The notes below the pieces were generated by a model. That model ran no database searches, was not told the DNA's origin, and saw only the letters and a program-made list of their open reading frames with translations. The position numbers were made by a program, and so were the translations under genes. This document shows, one piece after another, positions 8,268 through 16,429 of a DNA stretch of 64,000 nt (positions are counted from its first letter, which is position 1; each line of letters opens with the position of its first letter). This stretch comes from Azospirillum brasilense (lineage in GTDB: Bacteria; Pseudomonadota; Alphaproteobacteria; Rickettsiales; UBA3002): contig QFOX01000002.1 of the NCBI GenBank assembly GCA_003241645.1, positions 1 through 64,000 on the forward strand. The letters run 5' to 3'.

Positions 8268-9422
8268 TCAAGCAGCGGCTGGGAATTGCTGGGTCAGCCG
8301 CGCGGGGTCCAGCATCAGCCGCACGGTGGTGCGCTTGTCGAGGTTGTAGGTATCCGTCAGGTGAATGAGGCTGCGCGCCGAGGCCATCCAGTTCTGGCGG
8401 GCGGCAAAGCCGCTGCTGCTGGCGATGGCGGCGATGAGTTCGGCATCACCCCGGAAAATGGGCTGCGCATCGTTCTGGTGCGGATAGAGGCTGATGCGGT
8501 GCATGGCCGTATCCCACGCATGTAGCAGCATGGCCCAGCCCTCGGGCGATTTGATGGCAGCCGCACTGTCGGTGAATTTGGCGCGCTGGCTATCGGTGGC
8601 GTTTGGGGCCAGCGCCTTCAGCCAGCCCTGGTAATGCGCCAGCGTGTCGTGCTTATGCAGGGTGATGGCAAGGCCCGGCGAGCCCTGCGCCAGCGCATAG
8701 AGCGCGGCATAGTCCGTCACCTCGATATGCGGGGCGACGGTGTTGAGTACCCTCTCGAAGGATGGGCGGTCGGGCACATCCAGCAGGAACTGGCGGCAGC
8801 GCGAACGGATGGTGGGCAGGATCGCCCCCGGCTCGTGGCACACCAGCAGCAGCAGGGCCTGCGCGGGCGGCTCTTCCATGATCTTCAGCAGCGCGTTGGC
8901 GGCGTTGTTGTTCAGTTGGTCCACCGCATCCACGATCACCACGCGCCATGCGCCCTCGGCGGGTGTCAGGCTCATGAAGCTGGGCACTTTGCGTGCCTCC
9001 TCCACCGAGATCTGGGATTTTTCGGTCTGCTTCTTGGGGTCGTAGGCGGGGCTAAGGCTCAACAAATCGGTGTGCGAGCCGCCCGCAATGCGCCGGAACA
9101 GCGGATCATCCGCGCCCATCTGCATGCCGTGGCTGGGTGCCGCCGGGGCGCTGGGTTCGGGCGCATCGCCGAATAGCGAGAAGCCGCCCTGCTCTTCCTG
9201 CGACGGTGCGGCAGCGCTCAGCGCGCCTTGCGAGAGGATATAGCGCGCCATGCGGTACGCGAACGTGGCCTTGCCGATGCCTTTCGGCCCGGTGATGAGG
9301 TAGGCGTGGTGCAGGCGGCCCGCATCAAAATCCTGCTGGAAACGGGCTTGCGCCGCGTCGTGCCCGAACAGGTCGGGGTTCTCACGCGGCGGCAGAATCT
9401 GTAATTCGTCCTTCTTGGCCAT
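8268..9422 (-). CDS. holB: DNA polymerase III subunit delta'
   Basis: Clamp-loader AAA+ subunit of the replicative polymerase. The P-loop region is HAYLITGPKGIGKATFAYRMARY near residues 36-58, followed by a low-complexity insert rich in Ser/Ala/Glu that is common in alphaproteobacterial HolB, then EEPPAQALLLLVCHEPGAILPTIRSRCRQF containing the SRC motif. The start at 9422 gives MAKKDELQILPPRENPDLFGH; an ATG at 9446 lies inside the end of the neighbouring GIY-YIG gene. Product length is 384 residues. It normally follows tmk directly, but here a GIY-YIG gene separates them. Confidence 0.93.
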   Translation of the reverse strand: MAKKDELQILPPRENPDLFGHDAAQARFQQDFDAGRLHHAYLITGPKGIGKATFAYRMARYILSQGALSAAAPSQEEQGGFSLFGDAPEPSAPAAPSHGMQMGADDPLFRRIAGGSHTDLLSLSPAYDPKKQTEKSQISVEEARKVPSFMSLTPAEGAWRVVIVDAVDQLNNNAANALLKIMEEPPAQALLLLVCHEPGAILPTIRSRCRQFLLDVPDRPSFERVLNTVAPHIEVTDYAALYALAQGSPGLAITLHKHDTLAHYQGWLKALAPNATDSQRAKFTDSAAAIKSPEGWAMLLHAWDTAMHRISLYPHQNDAQPIFRGDAELIAAIASSSGFAARQNWMASARSLIHLTDTYNLDKRTTVRLMLDPARLTQQFPAAA

Positions 9423-9424
9423 GG

Positions 9425-9718
9425 CTAAGCTGTAATGCTTTCCCACAGATCATGCCAGTGCGGATTTTTCGATTCGATGAGCGCCATTTTTTGTTGGCGT
9501 TTGTACTTCTTCAATCGCTTCTCACGATGGATCGCTTGGGCCATTTCCTCATGGATTTCGTAATATACCAGCATTGTTACATCATGCGTATGGGTAAAGC
9601 CCGGCAGCAGATGTTCGCGATGCTGGTAGATGCGTTGCACAAGATTGGAGGTGACGCCTACATACAAGGTGCCGTGCCGGCGGCTGGCGAGGATGTAGGT
9701 GGCGATGCACTCTTTCAT
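9425..9718 (-). CDS. Small GIY-YIG nuclease-domain protein (COG2827/YhbQ-like)
   Basis: A 97-residue stand-alone GIY-YIG domain: Y8 with ILASRRHGTLYVGVTSNLVQRIYQHR carries the two tyrosine motifs and the conserved Arg; the tail LIESKNPHWHDLW is typical of the small COG2827 group. The cellular role of this group is not established. It lies between tmk and holB, which are usually adjacent in alphaproteobacteria, so it looks like an insertion. Its start codon touches a nested palindrome (9719-9759) of the same general type as intergenic repeats elsewhere in the window. Confidence 0.9.
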   Translation of the reverse strand: MKECIATYILASRRHGTLYVGVTSNLVQRIYQHREHLLPGFTHTHDVTMLVYYEIHEEMAQAIHREKRLKKYKRQQKMALIESKNPHWHDLWESITA

Positions 9719-9759
9719 GTCATTCCCCGAGTTTGCGTGAGCAAACTATAGGGGAATCC
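9719..9759. repeat. Nested palindromic element abutting the GIY-YIG gene
   Basis: The outer arms are ATTCCCC (9722-9728) and GGGGAAT (9751-9757); the inner arms are AGTTTGC (9730-9736) and GCAAACT (9741-9747) around a four-base loop. The element starts GTCATTCC and ends GGAATCC, the same ends as the repeat at 19422. It begins on the base next to the GIY-YIG start codon. A second inverted pair, TATAGGG (9747-9753) with CCCTATA (9781-9787), brackets two GAATCCAA direct repeats up to the tmk stop. Confidence 0.65.
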
Positions 9760-9791
9760 AAATGAATCCAAGATGGATCGCCCTATAATCG

Positions 9792-10460
9792 CTAACGCGA
9801 TTCGGGCGATGACGTAACGGGCTGCAAGGCAAGGCCGAAGCGGCGGTTAAGCACAGCGATGATGCTGGCATGCACGGCTTCCGGCGTGGTGCTGGCATCC
9901 ACGGTAAGGAAGCGTTGCGGATGCGCCGCCGCGCGCGCAAGGAATGCCTCGCGCAGGCGGGTGTGGAAGGCCACGCCCATGCGCTCGAAGCGCGATTCGG
10001 CCTCGTTACCGCGGGCGGTGGCGCGGGCCAGCCCGGTTTCGGCGGGCAGGTCCAACAGCAGCGTACAATCCGGCGCGAAATTGCCGAACAGCTGCGCATA
10101 AAGCTGGTCGAGCCACGCGGTGCCCACGCCTTTGACCACGCCCTGATACACGTAGGTGGAATCGTAGAACCGGTCGCACAGCACCCATGAACCCGCGGCC
10201 AGTGCGGGTTTGATGTGGGTCTGCACATGGTCGTAGCGCGCGGTCATGAACAGCAGCGCTTCGGTGGTGGCGTCCCACGCATCCACCGCGCCGCTGACGA
10301 CCAGCCCGCGAATGGCCTCGCCGCCGGGGCTGCCGCCCGGTTCACGCGTGGTGCGCACGCCAATGCCTGCGTCGGCCATGCTTTGCGCCAGCCATTTGAG
10401 TTGCGTGGATTTGCCCGCCCCTTCGCCGCCTTCGATGGTGATGAAGCGCGGGCTCGCCAT
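9792..10460 (-). CDS. tmk: Thymidylate kinase
   Basis: Phosphorylates dTMP to dTDP for DNA synthesis. The P-loop GGEGAGKST is at residues 11-19, the DR(Y/F) substrate motif is LCDRFYDSTYVYQG, and the lid region contains LARATARGNEAESRFERM. The 222-residue length is normal. The start at 10460 gives MASPRFITIEGGEG; upstream in-frame codons lie inside dacA and do not look coding. Four bases separate it from the dacA stop, so it is co-transcribed in the dacA-tmk-holB cluster. Confidence 0.95.
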   Translation of the reverse strand: MASPRFITIEGGEGAGKSTQLKWLAQSMADAGIGVRTTREPGGSPGGEAIRGLVVSGAVDAWDATTEALLFMTARYDHVQTHIKPALAAGSWVLCDRFYDSTYVYQGVVKGVGTAWLDQLYAQLFGNFAPDCTLLLDLPAETGLARATARGNEAESRFERMGVAFHTRLREAFLARAAAHPQRFLTVDASTTPEAVHASIIAVLNRRFGLALQPVTSSPESR

Positions 10461-10464
10461 GTGC

Positions 10465-11691
10465 CTACATGCCCAGGTAGCGGCCCATGCGGCCGAACAG
10501 CCCAAGGCGCGCGACGGATTCGGTCGCCACCAGCGGTACTTCCTTGGTCGCACCGTTGGGCAGGGTGATCTTCAGCGTGCCCACTTCAGCGCCCTTCTCG
10601 ACCGGCGCGCTCAGCGGGCCGGTATAGTTCGCGGTCATGGAGATCTTCTCTTTGCCCATGCGGCCAATGCTGAGGATGACCGGCTCTTTCACTGCCAGGC
10701 CCACCGACTGGGCTTCGCCCATATAGACCTTGGCCTGTGCGACCGGCTTGCTGGGGGTGGCCAGCGCCACTTCTTCAAAATTGCGGAAGCCCCAGGTGAG
10801 CAGCTTTTTGCCTTCCTCGGCGCGGGCGGCTTCCGAATCCAGCCCGTTAATGACGAGGATCAGGCGGCGGCCGGTGGCCATTTCTTTGGCCGACAGCGTG
10901 ATGCCATAGCCCGCCGCTTCGGTGTGGCCGGTCTTGAGGCCATCCACGCCCAGCGGCTTGTCGTTCAGCAGCAGGTTGCGGTTGTATTGGCGAATGCCGT
11001 TATAGGTAAATTCCGGCTCGCTGAAATAGTGGTAGAATTCGGGGAAGTCGCGCACCAGCGCCACGCCCAGCAGGGCCAAGTCATGCGCGGTGGTGTAATG
11101 GTCCACATGCGGCCAGCCGCTGGAATCCACGAAGTGCGAATCCTTCATGCCCAGTTTCTTGGCGGTGTCGTTCATGATCTGCGCGAAGGCTTCTTCCGAA
11201 CCGGCAAGGCCTTCGGCGGCGGTCACGCAGGCATCGTTGCCCGACTGCACGGAAATACCCATGATGAGTTCCGACAGCGGGATCTGCCCGTGCAGCGGCA
11301 CGAACATTTTGCTGCCCTGCATGCGCCATGCGTTCTCGCTGACGGTGAACTGGCTGTCCAGCGCCACGCTGCCCTGCTTCAGGCGATCGAAGATGATGTA
11401 GAGCGTCATCATCTTGGTCATGCTGGAGGGATACATCTTCGCGCCCGAGGCCTTCTCGGCCAGCACCGTGCCCGAGTTATAGTCGATCAGCATCATGTGG
11501 CTGGCGGCGGTTTCCAGCTGCGAACCATCTGCCGTGGTGACGGCGGTCTTCGCGCCCTGCTCGCGCAGGCTGGTATCGGGCGTTTCATCCGCCGCGACGG
11601 GTGCGGTGGTGGTGGCGTCCTGCGCCATAGCGTGCATGGGCTGCACCGCCAGAAGGGTGGCAGCAAAAAGGGCGATCAACGAAGGCTTCAT
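10465..11691 (-). CDS. dacA: D-alanyl-D-alanine carboxypeptidase (penicillin-binding protein 5/6 family)
   Basis: Periplasmic serine peptidase trimming the terminal D-Ala of peptidoglycan stem peptides. It has a signal peptide (first 24 residues), the SxxK active site SMTK at 90-93, SGN at 150-152 and KTG at 253-255, followed by the PBP5 C-terminal beta domain and a terminal amphipathic segment LFGRMGRYLGM suited to membrane attachment. The length of 408 is typical. It follows rlpA and precedes tmk, the usual alphaproteobacterial order. Confidence 0.96.
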   Translation of the reverse strand: MKPSLIALFAATLLAVQPMHAMAQDATTTAPVAADETPDTSLREQGAKTAVTTADGSQLETAASHMMLIDYNSGTVLAEKASGAKMYPSSMTKMMTLYIIFDRLKQGSVALDSQFTVSENAWRMQGSKMFVPLHGQIPLSELIMGISVQSGNDACVTAAEGLAGSEEAFAQIMNDTAKKLGMKDSHFVDSSGWPHVDHYTTAHDLALLGVALVRDFPEFYHYFSEPEFTYNGIRQYNRNLLLNDKPLGVDGLKTGHTEAAGYGITLSAKEMATGRRLILVINGLDSEAARAEEGKKLLTWGFRNFEEVALATPSKPVAQAKVYMGEAQSVGLAVKEPVILSIGRMGKEKISMTANYTGPLSAPVEKGAEVGTLKITLPNGATKEVPLVATESVARLGLFGRMGRYLGM

Positions 11692-11726
11692 GGTATTCCT
11701 GTGCGGTGTGCGTGGTAACGGATGTT

Positions 11727-12959
11727 CTAATTATGCTCGGAAACGAGCTTGGCATCAGCTACACCCATCTGGTGCGCACGTTCAAGCATTTCGAGCGCCG
11801 CGTCCTCATTCACGAACGGTCCCAGCCGAACGCGATAAATTGGCAACCCTCCAACGTTCGCGGGCGACAGGCTGGCTTCCGCCACGTCGGCAAAACGCTT
11901 CTGCATGGCCATGGCGTTCTGCTGGTTCGAGAACGCACCCAGCTGCACATAGGCCGTAATGCCGGGCGGGATATTCGGTGGTGGCGGCTCGGGCCGCGGT
12001 GGCATGGCCGCAGGAGGAGCTGCCGTGCTGATCGCCATGGGCGGATCGACCGTGACCGGATTCATGGGAGCCATGGAAGGTGCGGGTGTTGCTGCCACGA
12101 CGGGGGCGGCGCTGCTGCCCGGCGGCGGAAGCGTCGCGGGCGGCATGGTGGCACTGCTCATGGGCGAAGTGGCTATTACAGGCGCCATGGCTACCGGCTC
12201 CGGCCCGGGTACGCTCATGGGTGCGGGCTCCGCATTCGCCGAGGAGATCGGGCTCACGCGGTCCCACACGCTGGATTGCGGGTCGGGGTTGCCGGTGGGT
12301 GGCACGTCGCTCACCTGAATGGATTCATCCATGGGCGACTGGTTCGCATATTGCGTGTCGCTGGCCGACTGGCCGATGACTTCGCTGGCCAGATCGATCT
12401 CGCCCGGCTCGCGGCCTTGCGACAGCAGTTCGGCGAAGCGGTTCGATTCGGCGGGCATGTATTCCACGCGCACCTTGCCGACGCCGTCGCGCAGCATGCC
12501 AATATCTTCGGCGGCGGCCTTGCTGAGGTCGATGATGCGGTTATGCGCGAACGGCCCACGGTCGTTGATGCGCACAAAGGTGGATTTGCCGGTCTTCAGG
12601 TAGGTCACCCGCACGATGGACGGCATGGGAAGCGTGGTGTGCGCCGCGGTGCGGTCATGCGTGCTGAAGCGCTCGCCATTGGCGGTTTTGCCGCCATGGA
12701 AGCCGGGGCCATACCAGCTGGCCATGCCCTCTTCCGCATAATCCGGCTGGTAGCGTGGCACGTAGGTCTTGCCGCCCACGGTGTAGGACTGGCCAAGTTT
12801 TACGGTGGGGTGCAGCTTGCGCTTGCCGTCGGCCGAGAAACCGGGAACCCCGGCGGTGGATTCTTCGCGGCCGCTATAGGTCGGCCGGTCGGAGCTGCTA
12901 CCGCCGCAGGCGCTGAGCGCCAGCATGGCGGCCATGAGAAGGAGATGGGAAGTACGCAT
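11727..12959 (-). CDS. rlpA: Septal-ring lytic transglycosylase RlpA-like lipoprotein with SPOR domain
   Basis: The lipoprotein signal MRTSHLLLMAAMLALSACGG has a lipobox LSAC. A double-psi beta-barrel domain follows (GMASWYGPGFHGGKTANGE, HTTLPMPSIVRVTYL, VRINDRGPF, IDLSKAAAEDIGM), then about 130 residues of Pro/Ala-rich linker and a C-terminal SPOR domain (TAYVQLGAFSNQQNAMAM to the end) that would bind denuded septal glycan. The ATG at 12959 has AGGA upstream; a TTG at 12968 is in frame. RlpA homologues cleave naked glycan strands in some bacteria. It is part of the transglycosylase-rlpA-dacA block. Confidence 0.93.
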   Translation of the reverse strand: MRTSHLLLMAAMLALSACGGSSSDRPTYSGREESTAGVPGFSADGKRKLHPTVKLGQSYTVGGKTYVPRYQPDYAEEGMASWYGPGFHGGKTANGERFSTHDRTAAHTTLPMPSIVRVTYLKTGKSTFVRINDRGPFAHNRIIDLSKAAAEDIGMLRDGVGKVRVEYMPAESNRFAELLSQGREPGEIDLASEVIGQSASDTQYANQSPMDESIQVSDVPPTGNPDPQSSVWDRVSPISSANAEPAPMSVPGPEPVAMAPVIATSPMSSATMPPATLPPPGSSAAPVVAATPAPSMAPMNPVTVDPPMAISTAAPPAAMPPRPEPPPPNIPPGITAYVQLGAFSNQQNAMAMQKRFADVAEASLSPANVGGLPIYRVRLGPFVNEDAALEMLERAHQMGVADAKLVSEHN

Positions 12960-12971
12960 GAAATTCAAATC

Positions 12972-14099
12972 CTATTCAGCCAGCGCGTTGGAGAGCAGAC
13001 CCACCGAGGTCGCAAAATAGCGCGAGCGGTTCCAGTGCAGCAGCACATGGTAGTTATCGTAGACGAGGTAAGCCCCCTCGTCCGGCGTGCCGGGATACAT
13101 GACGTACGCCGGGGTGGTATCGTAGCCGGGCAGCGCCTTGCCGTTGGCGGCTTTTACGCCGCGGGCGCGCCAGTGCGACAGCGGGTGCGCGGCATAGAGA
13201 TCGGCCTCGGCCTCGGGGAAGCCTGCGGGCAAGTTGACCGCCACACCCCACGGGGTGGATCTGTTCCAGCCCTCCTGCGACAGGTAATTGGCGATGGAGG
13301 CCAGCGCATCCGGCACGGAATTCCAGATGTCGCGGTGGCCGTCGCGGTTCCAGTCCACGGCGTATTTCAGGTAGCTGCTGGGCATGAACTGGCAATGGCC
13401 CATGGCGCCCGCCCACGAGCCGGTCAGGGCCGAGCCCATGATCTGTTCTTCCTGCGCGATGCGCAGCGCGTTGAGCAGTTCTTCGCGGAAGAAGCTGGCG
13501 CGGCGGCCTTCATAGGCCAGCGTGGCCAGCGAGCGCACCAGCGAGAAATTGCCTTTATTAGCGCCGAATTCAGTTTCAATGGCCCACAGCGCCACAATGG
13601 TCTGCGCGGGCACGCCGTATTTACGGCTGATGGCGGTGAGCGTGTCGCGGTATTGCACCATCAGCGCCCGGCCTTTCTTGATGCGGCGCGCATTGACCAC
13701 ATTGGTGCGGTATTGCGAGAAGGTGATCTTGCCTTCGGGCTGCTTGCGGTCCAGCCGCACCACGGTGTCGTTCGGGGTAATGTTGGCGAGCGATTCATTC
13801 ACGATGGCGGGCGAAATACCCTTGCTGATCGCTTCTTTTTTGAAGTCTTCCAGCCACAGTGCGAACGGCTGGCTGGGTGGCAGAATGGCAGGCTGGGCCT
13901 GCGGTTGCGGGCGGCGCACCACCGGGCGTTTCGCTGGAGCTACCGGGGCCGGAGCCGGCTGAGTGGTGGCAACTTCGGGCACCGCAACGCCCACGCGGGC
14001 GAACGGGTCGCGCTGACCGGGGATTTCCGCATGCGCAATGGATACCGAGAAACTCAGTAGCACCAGCAGGCCAGCGACCATGAATCCACGCCACGTCAT
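12972..14099 (-). CDS. Lytic murein transglycosylase (MltB family, SLT_2)
   Basis: Periplasmic enzyme cleaving the MurNAc-GlcNAc bond with 1,6-anhydro product. The ATG at 14099, preceded by GGAGAG, gives a signal peptide TWRGFMVAGLLVLLSFSVSIAHA, then a Pro/Ala linker. The catalytic domain contains ALWAIETEFGANKG with the catalytic Glu, GSWAGAMGHCQFMPSSY and WNRDGHRDIWNSVPDALASIANYL, all hallmarks of MltB. No peptidoglycan-binding PG_binding_1 tail is seen. The 375-residue product opens the leftward rlpA-dacA-tmk cluster. An upstream in-frame ATG at 14201 precedes the leader and is unlikely. Confidence 0.94.
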   Translation of the reverse strand: MTWRGFMVAGLLVLLSFSVSIAHAEIPGQRDPFARVGVAVPEVATTQPAPAPVAPAKRPVVRRPQPQAQPAILPPSQPFALWLEDFKKEAISKGISPAIVNESLANITPNDTVVRLDRKQPEGKITFSQYRTNVVNARRIKKGRALMVQYRDTLTAISRKYGVPAQTIVALWAIETEFGANKGNFSLVRSLATLAYEGRRASFFREELLNALRIAQEEQIMGSALTGSWAGAMGHCQFMPSSYLKYAVDWNRDGHRDIWNSVPDALASIANYLSQEGWNRSTPWGVAVNLPAGFPEAEADLYAAHPLSHWRARGVKAANGKALPGYDTTPAYVMYPGTPDEGAYLVYDNYHVLLHWNRSRYFATSVGLLSNALAE

Positions 14100-14243
14100 G
14101 CAGCGAACTCTCCATCGTTGAACGGGACGAGAGTTATGGCCCGCCCCCGCCATGGCAGCAAGCCCAATTGCCGGGTGCGGCGCAGCAACCCCTTTTTCCA
14201 TCGCAATCCAAGTGGCTTAGTGCTAGCGTTGCTTGTGGAAAAC

Positions 14244-15476
14244 ATGCCGGAATCCTTCACATACCCCGAGCGGCTGGTCGAAGCCGATGCACTCGCCGCC
14301 CTGCCCCAGCTGGTGGCGCGCCATGGGCTGGGCGCGCGCCTGCTGTTGGTGTGCGACGATGCCACATGGGTGGCCGCGGGCGAAGCCTGCGTGGCCACGT
14401 TGGCGGCGCATACGGTGCAGGTGCATTCGCTGGGCCGTGCGGTGAAAGCAAGTGTGACGAATGCCGAAGCGGTGGCGGAATCTGCACGCGCCATGCAGGC
14501 CACCGGGCTGGTGGCGGTGGGCAGCGGCACCCTCAACGATATTACCAAATACGCGTCGTTGCTTGCCGAGCTGCCGTATCTGGTGGTGGCCACGGCCGCG
14601 TCCATGAACGGCTACAGCTCGGCCAATGCCAGCCTCGAGGTGCAGAACCACAAGCAATCCTTCGCGGCGCGGCCGCCCAAGGCCGTGCTCGCCGACACGC
14701 GCGTGGTCGCCCACGCGCCCAAACGCCTGACGCGCGCGGGCATTGGCGACACGCTGTGCCGCAGCACCGTGGCGGCCGATCGCTACCTGAGCCATGTGGT
14801 GTTCGGCACGCCGTTCGAGCGTGACATTTTCGAGCGGTTGCGCGCCCACGAGCCATGGCTGCTGGCCAATGCCGCGCTGACGAAGGAAAGCAGCCTGCCC
14901 TTCGCCCGCACGCTGATGCTGGCGCTGCTGGATGCGGGCGACGCCATGACCGAAGCGGGCAGCAGCGCGGTGGCAAGCCAGGGCGAACACATGATCGCGC
15001 ACACGCTGGAGCTGCTTTATGGCGGCGAGCTGCGTGATATCCTGCATGGTGAGTTGGTGGCGGTGACTACGGTGACCATGGCGCATTTGCAGCACAAAAT
15101 GCTGCTGGGGCAGCTGAACCTGCGCCACCTGCCTCGCGAGCATGACGTGTTCCACCGCTTCTTCGGCCGCGAAGCGGGCAGCAAAATGATCGAGGCGTAC
15201 GCCCAAAAGATCATTCCCGAAGACCGGGCCGAGGCGATGAACGAAACGTTCCAGCGCAACTGGCCGGACTTCAAGGCCGAGCTGCTGGCGCTGATGGTGC
15301 CTGCCAACGGCATCGAACGCATGTTCATGGAGGTGGGGCTTTCCACGAAGCCCGATGGGCTCGGCCTGATGCCCGACCGCTACAACGCGGCGATGAGCTA
15401 CGCCTACCTGACGCGTGAGCGTTTCACCTTCCTTGACCTTGCGGCCATGAACGCACGCCGCGCCAGCGGGCTTTAG
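14244..15476 (+). CDS. sn-glycerol-1-phosphate dehydrogenase (AraM/EgsA family)
   Basis: Iron-type alcohol dehydrogenase superfamily member that matches the G1P dehydrogenase branch, which makes glycerol-1-phosphate from dihydroxyacetone phosphate. Seen: the dinucleotide-site block VAVGSGTLNDITKYAS, then AASMNGYSSANASL, RAGIGDTLCRSTVAADRYLS, SQGEHMIAHTLE and ILHGELVAVTTVTM, which contain the expected Asp/His metal ligands. The ATG at 14244 gives a 410-residue product; an ATG at 14118 would add 42 Arg-rich residues of non-coding appearance. It is divergent from the transglycosylase. Whether it supplies an archaeal-type lipid backbone or a wall/teichoic-like polymer is unknown. Confidence 0.85.
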   Translation: MPESFTYPERLVEADALAALPQLVARHGLGARLLLVCDDATWVAAGEACVATLAAHTVQVHSLGRAVKASVTNAEAVAESARAMQATGLVAVGSGTLNDITKYASLLAELPYLVVATAASMNGYSSANASLEVQNHKQSFAARPPKAVLADTRVVAHAPKRLTRAGIGDTLCRSTVAADRYLSHVVFGTPFERDIFERLRAHEPWLLANAALTKESSLPFARTLMLALLDAGDAMTEAGSSAVASQGEHMIAHTLELLYGGELRDILHGELVAVTTVTMAHLQHKMLLGQLNLRHLPREHDVFHRFFGREAGSKMIEAYAQKIIPEDRAEAMNETFQRNWPDFKAELLALMVPANGIERMFMEVGLSTKPDGLGLMPDRYNAAMSYAYLTRERFTFLDLAAMNARRASGL

Positions 15477-15514
15477 TTAAGGGGATGTTAATATTCTTCT
15501 GCTTTACTGGGTGA

Positions 15515-15943
15515 ATGTCCGACACACCCGAGAAGCTGCTGGCTGCCCTGAACCGCGCGAATGAAGTGATCCGCCCCGGCGGGCGCATCGACCTTAATTT
15601 GCGCCATGGTGAAAAAATTGTCGATGCCCCAACGCAGGGCATTACCGGCTTCGGTGGGAAAGATTTCACCATTCTTGCGGTGGATGTGAACCATAACGGC
15701 AAACGCTCCGACCCCGAGGATCGCGTGGTGGTGGCAGCCGGTGGGGTGGTGTTCACCGCCAATATGCGCGGCGAACACACGGTATTGCAGGAAAACCCTG
15801 AGCTTGCCGCCCAAATCCAGCGCAGCTTCAGCAGGCTATCGGCCGATCTGGGTAACACCAGCGCGCGCGAGCTGGGCCAGCTGACCAGCACCGCCATTCG
15901 CGAGGCGAACGCGCAGGAAAAGAATAACGGGCCGGAGCGCTAG
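15515..15943 (+). CDS. Uncharacterised soluble protein, 142 aa
   Basis: No family is recognised. It begins MSDTPEKLLAALNRANEVIR, has a beta-rich middle (DFTILAVDVNHNGKRSDPEDRVVVAAGGVVFTAN includes a DVNHNGKRSD stretch reminiscent of a calcium-loop but not a clear EF-hand) and an alpha-helical C-terminal third. There is no signal peptide or membrane helix. It ends in a four-base stop overlap (CTAG) with convergent queF. Coding is supported by consistent GC-rich third positions. Confidence 0.65.
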   Translation: MSDTPEKLLAALNRANEVIRPGGRIDLNLRHGEKIVDAPTQGITGFGGKDFTILAVDVNHNGKRSDPEDRVVVAAGGVVFTANMRGEHTVLQENPELAAQIQRSFSRLSADLGNTSARELGQLTSTAIREANAQEKNNGPER

Positions 15944-16398
15944 CCGCGGCCGCGATAGGTCTGCACGCCCTGTTCGGGCAGCCACACGCCTTCGGGCGGT
16001 TTCCCGGTTTGGAAGAACACATCGATGGGCATGCCGCCGCGCGGATACCAGTAGCCGCCAATGCGCAGCCATGCAGGCTCCAGCAGTTCCATGAGTTTTT
16101 TGGCGATGCCCACGGTGCAATCCTCGTGGAAGGCCCCATGGTTACGGAAGCTGTGCAGGTAAAGCTTCAGCGCTTTGCTTTCCACCATCCATTGCCGGGG
16201 AATATAGTCGATGACCAGATGCGCAAAATCCGGCTGGCCGGTGACCGGGCAAAGCGAGGTGAATTCCGGCGCGGTGAAGCGGATCACGTAATCCACGTTC
16301 GGGTGCGGGTTCTCTACGCGCTCCAGCACCGCCTCTTCCGGCGAGTTGGGCAGCGGGGTCTGTTTGCCAAGCTGGCTGACATTCGGGGTCGTGCTCAT
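15940..16398 (-). CDS. queF: NADPH-dependent 7-cyano-7-deazaguanine reductase
   Basis: Reduces the nitrile preQ0 to preQ1 in queuosine biosynthesis. This is the short unimodular (YkvM) form, 152 residues. The thioimide-forming Cys is in FTSLCPVTGQPDFAHL, and the QueF motif is ESKALKLYLHSFRNHGAFHED, followed by C. The start at 16398 gives MSTTPNVSQLGK; the frame is open upstream but overlaps the preceding gene. It follows an unknown gene by about 31 bases, which itself follows queC, so the three probably form one leftward operon. Confidence 0.95.
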   Translation of the reverse strand: MSTTPNVSQLGKQTPLPNSPEEAVLERVENPHPNVDYVIRFTAPEFTSLCPVTGQPDFAHLVIDYIPRQWMVESKALKLYLHSFRNHGAFHEDCTVGIAKKLMELLEPAWLRIGGYWYPRGGMPIDVFFQTGKPPEGVWLPEQGVQTYRGRG

Positions 16399-16429
16399 GC
16401 GCCCTCTGTTAGCAGAACTGCATGGCCCG

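Noticed and set aside
11706..14060. A 784-codon rightward frame across rlpA and the lytic transglycosylase
   Set aside because: Antisense shadow; His/Arg/Gly-rich product without motifs, while the leftward genes have signal peptides and catalytic motifs.
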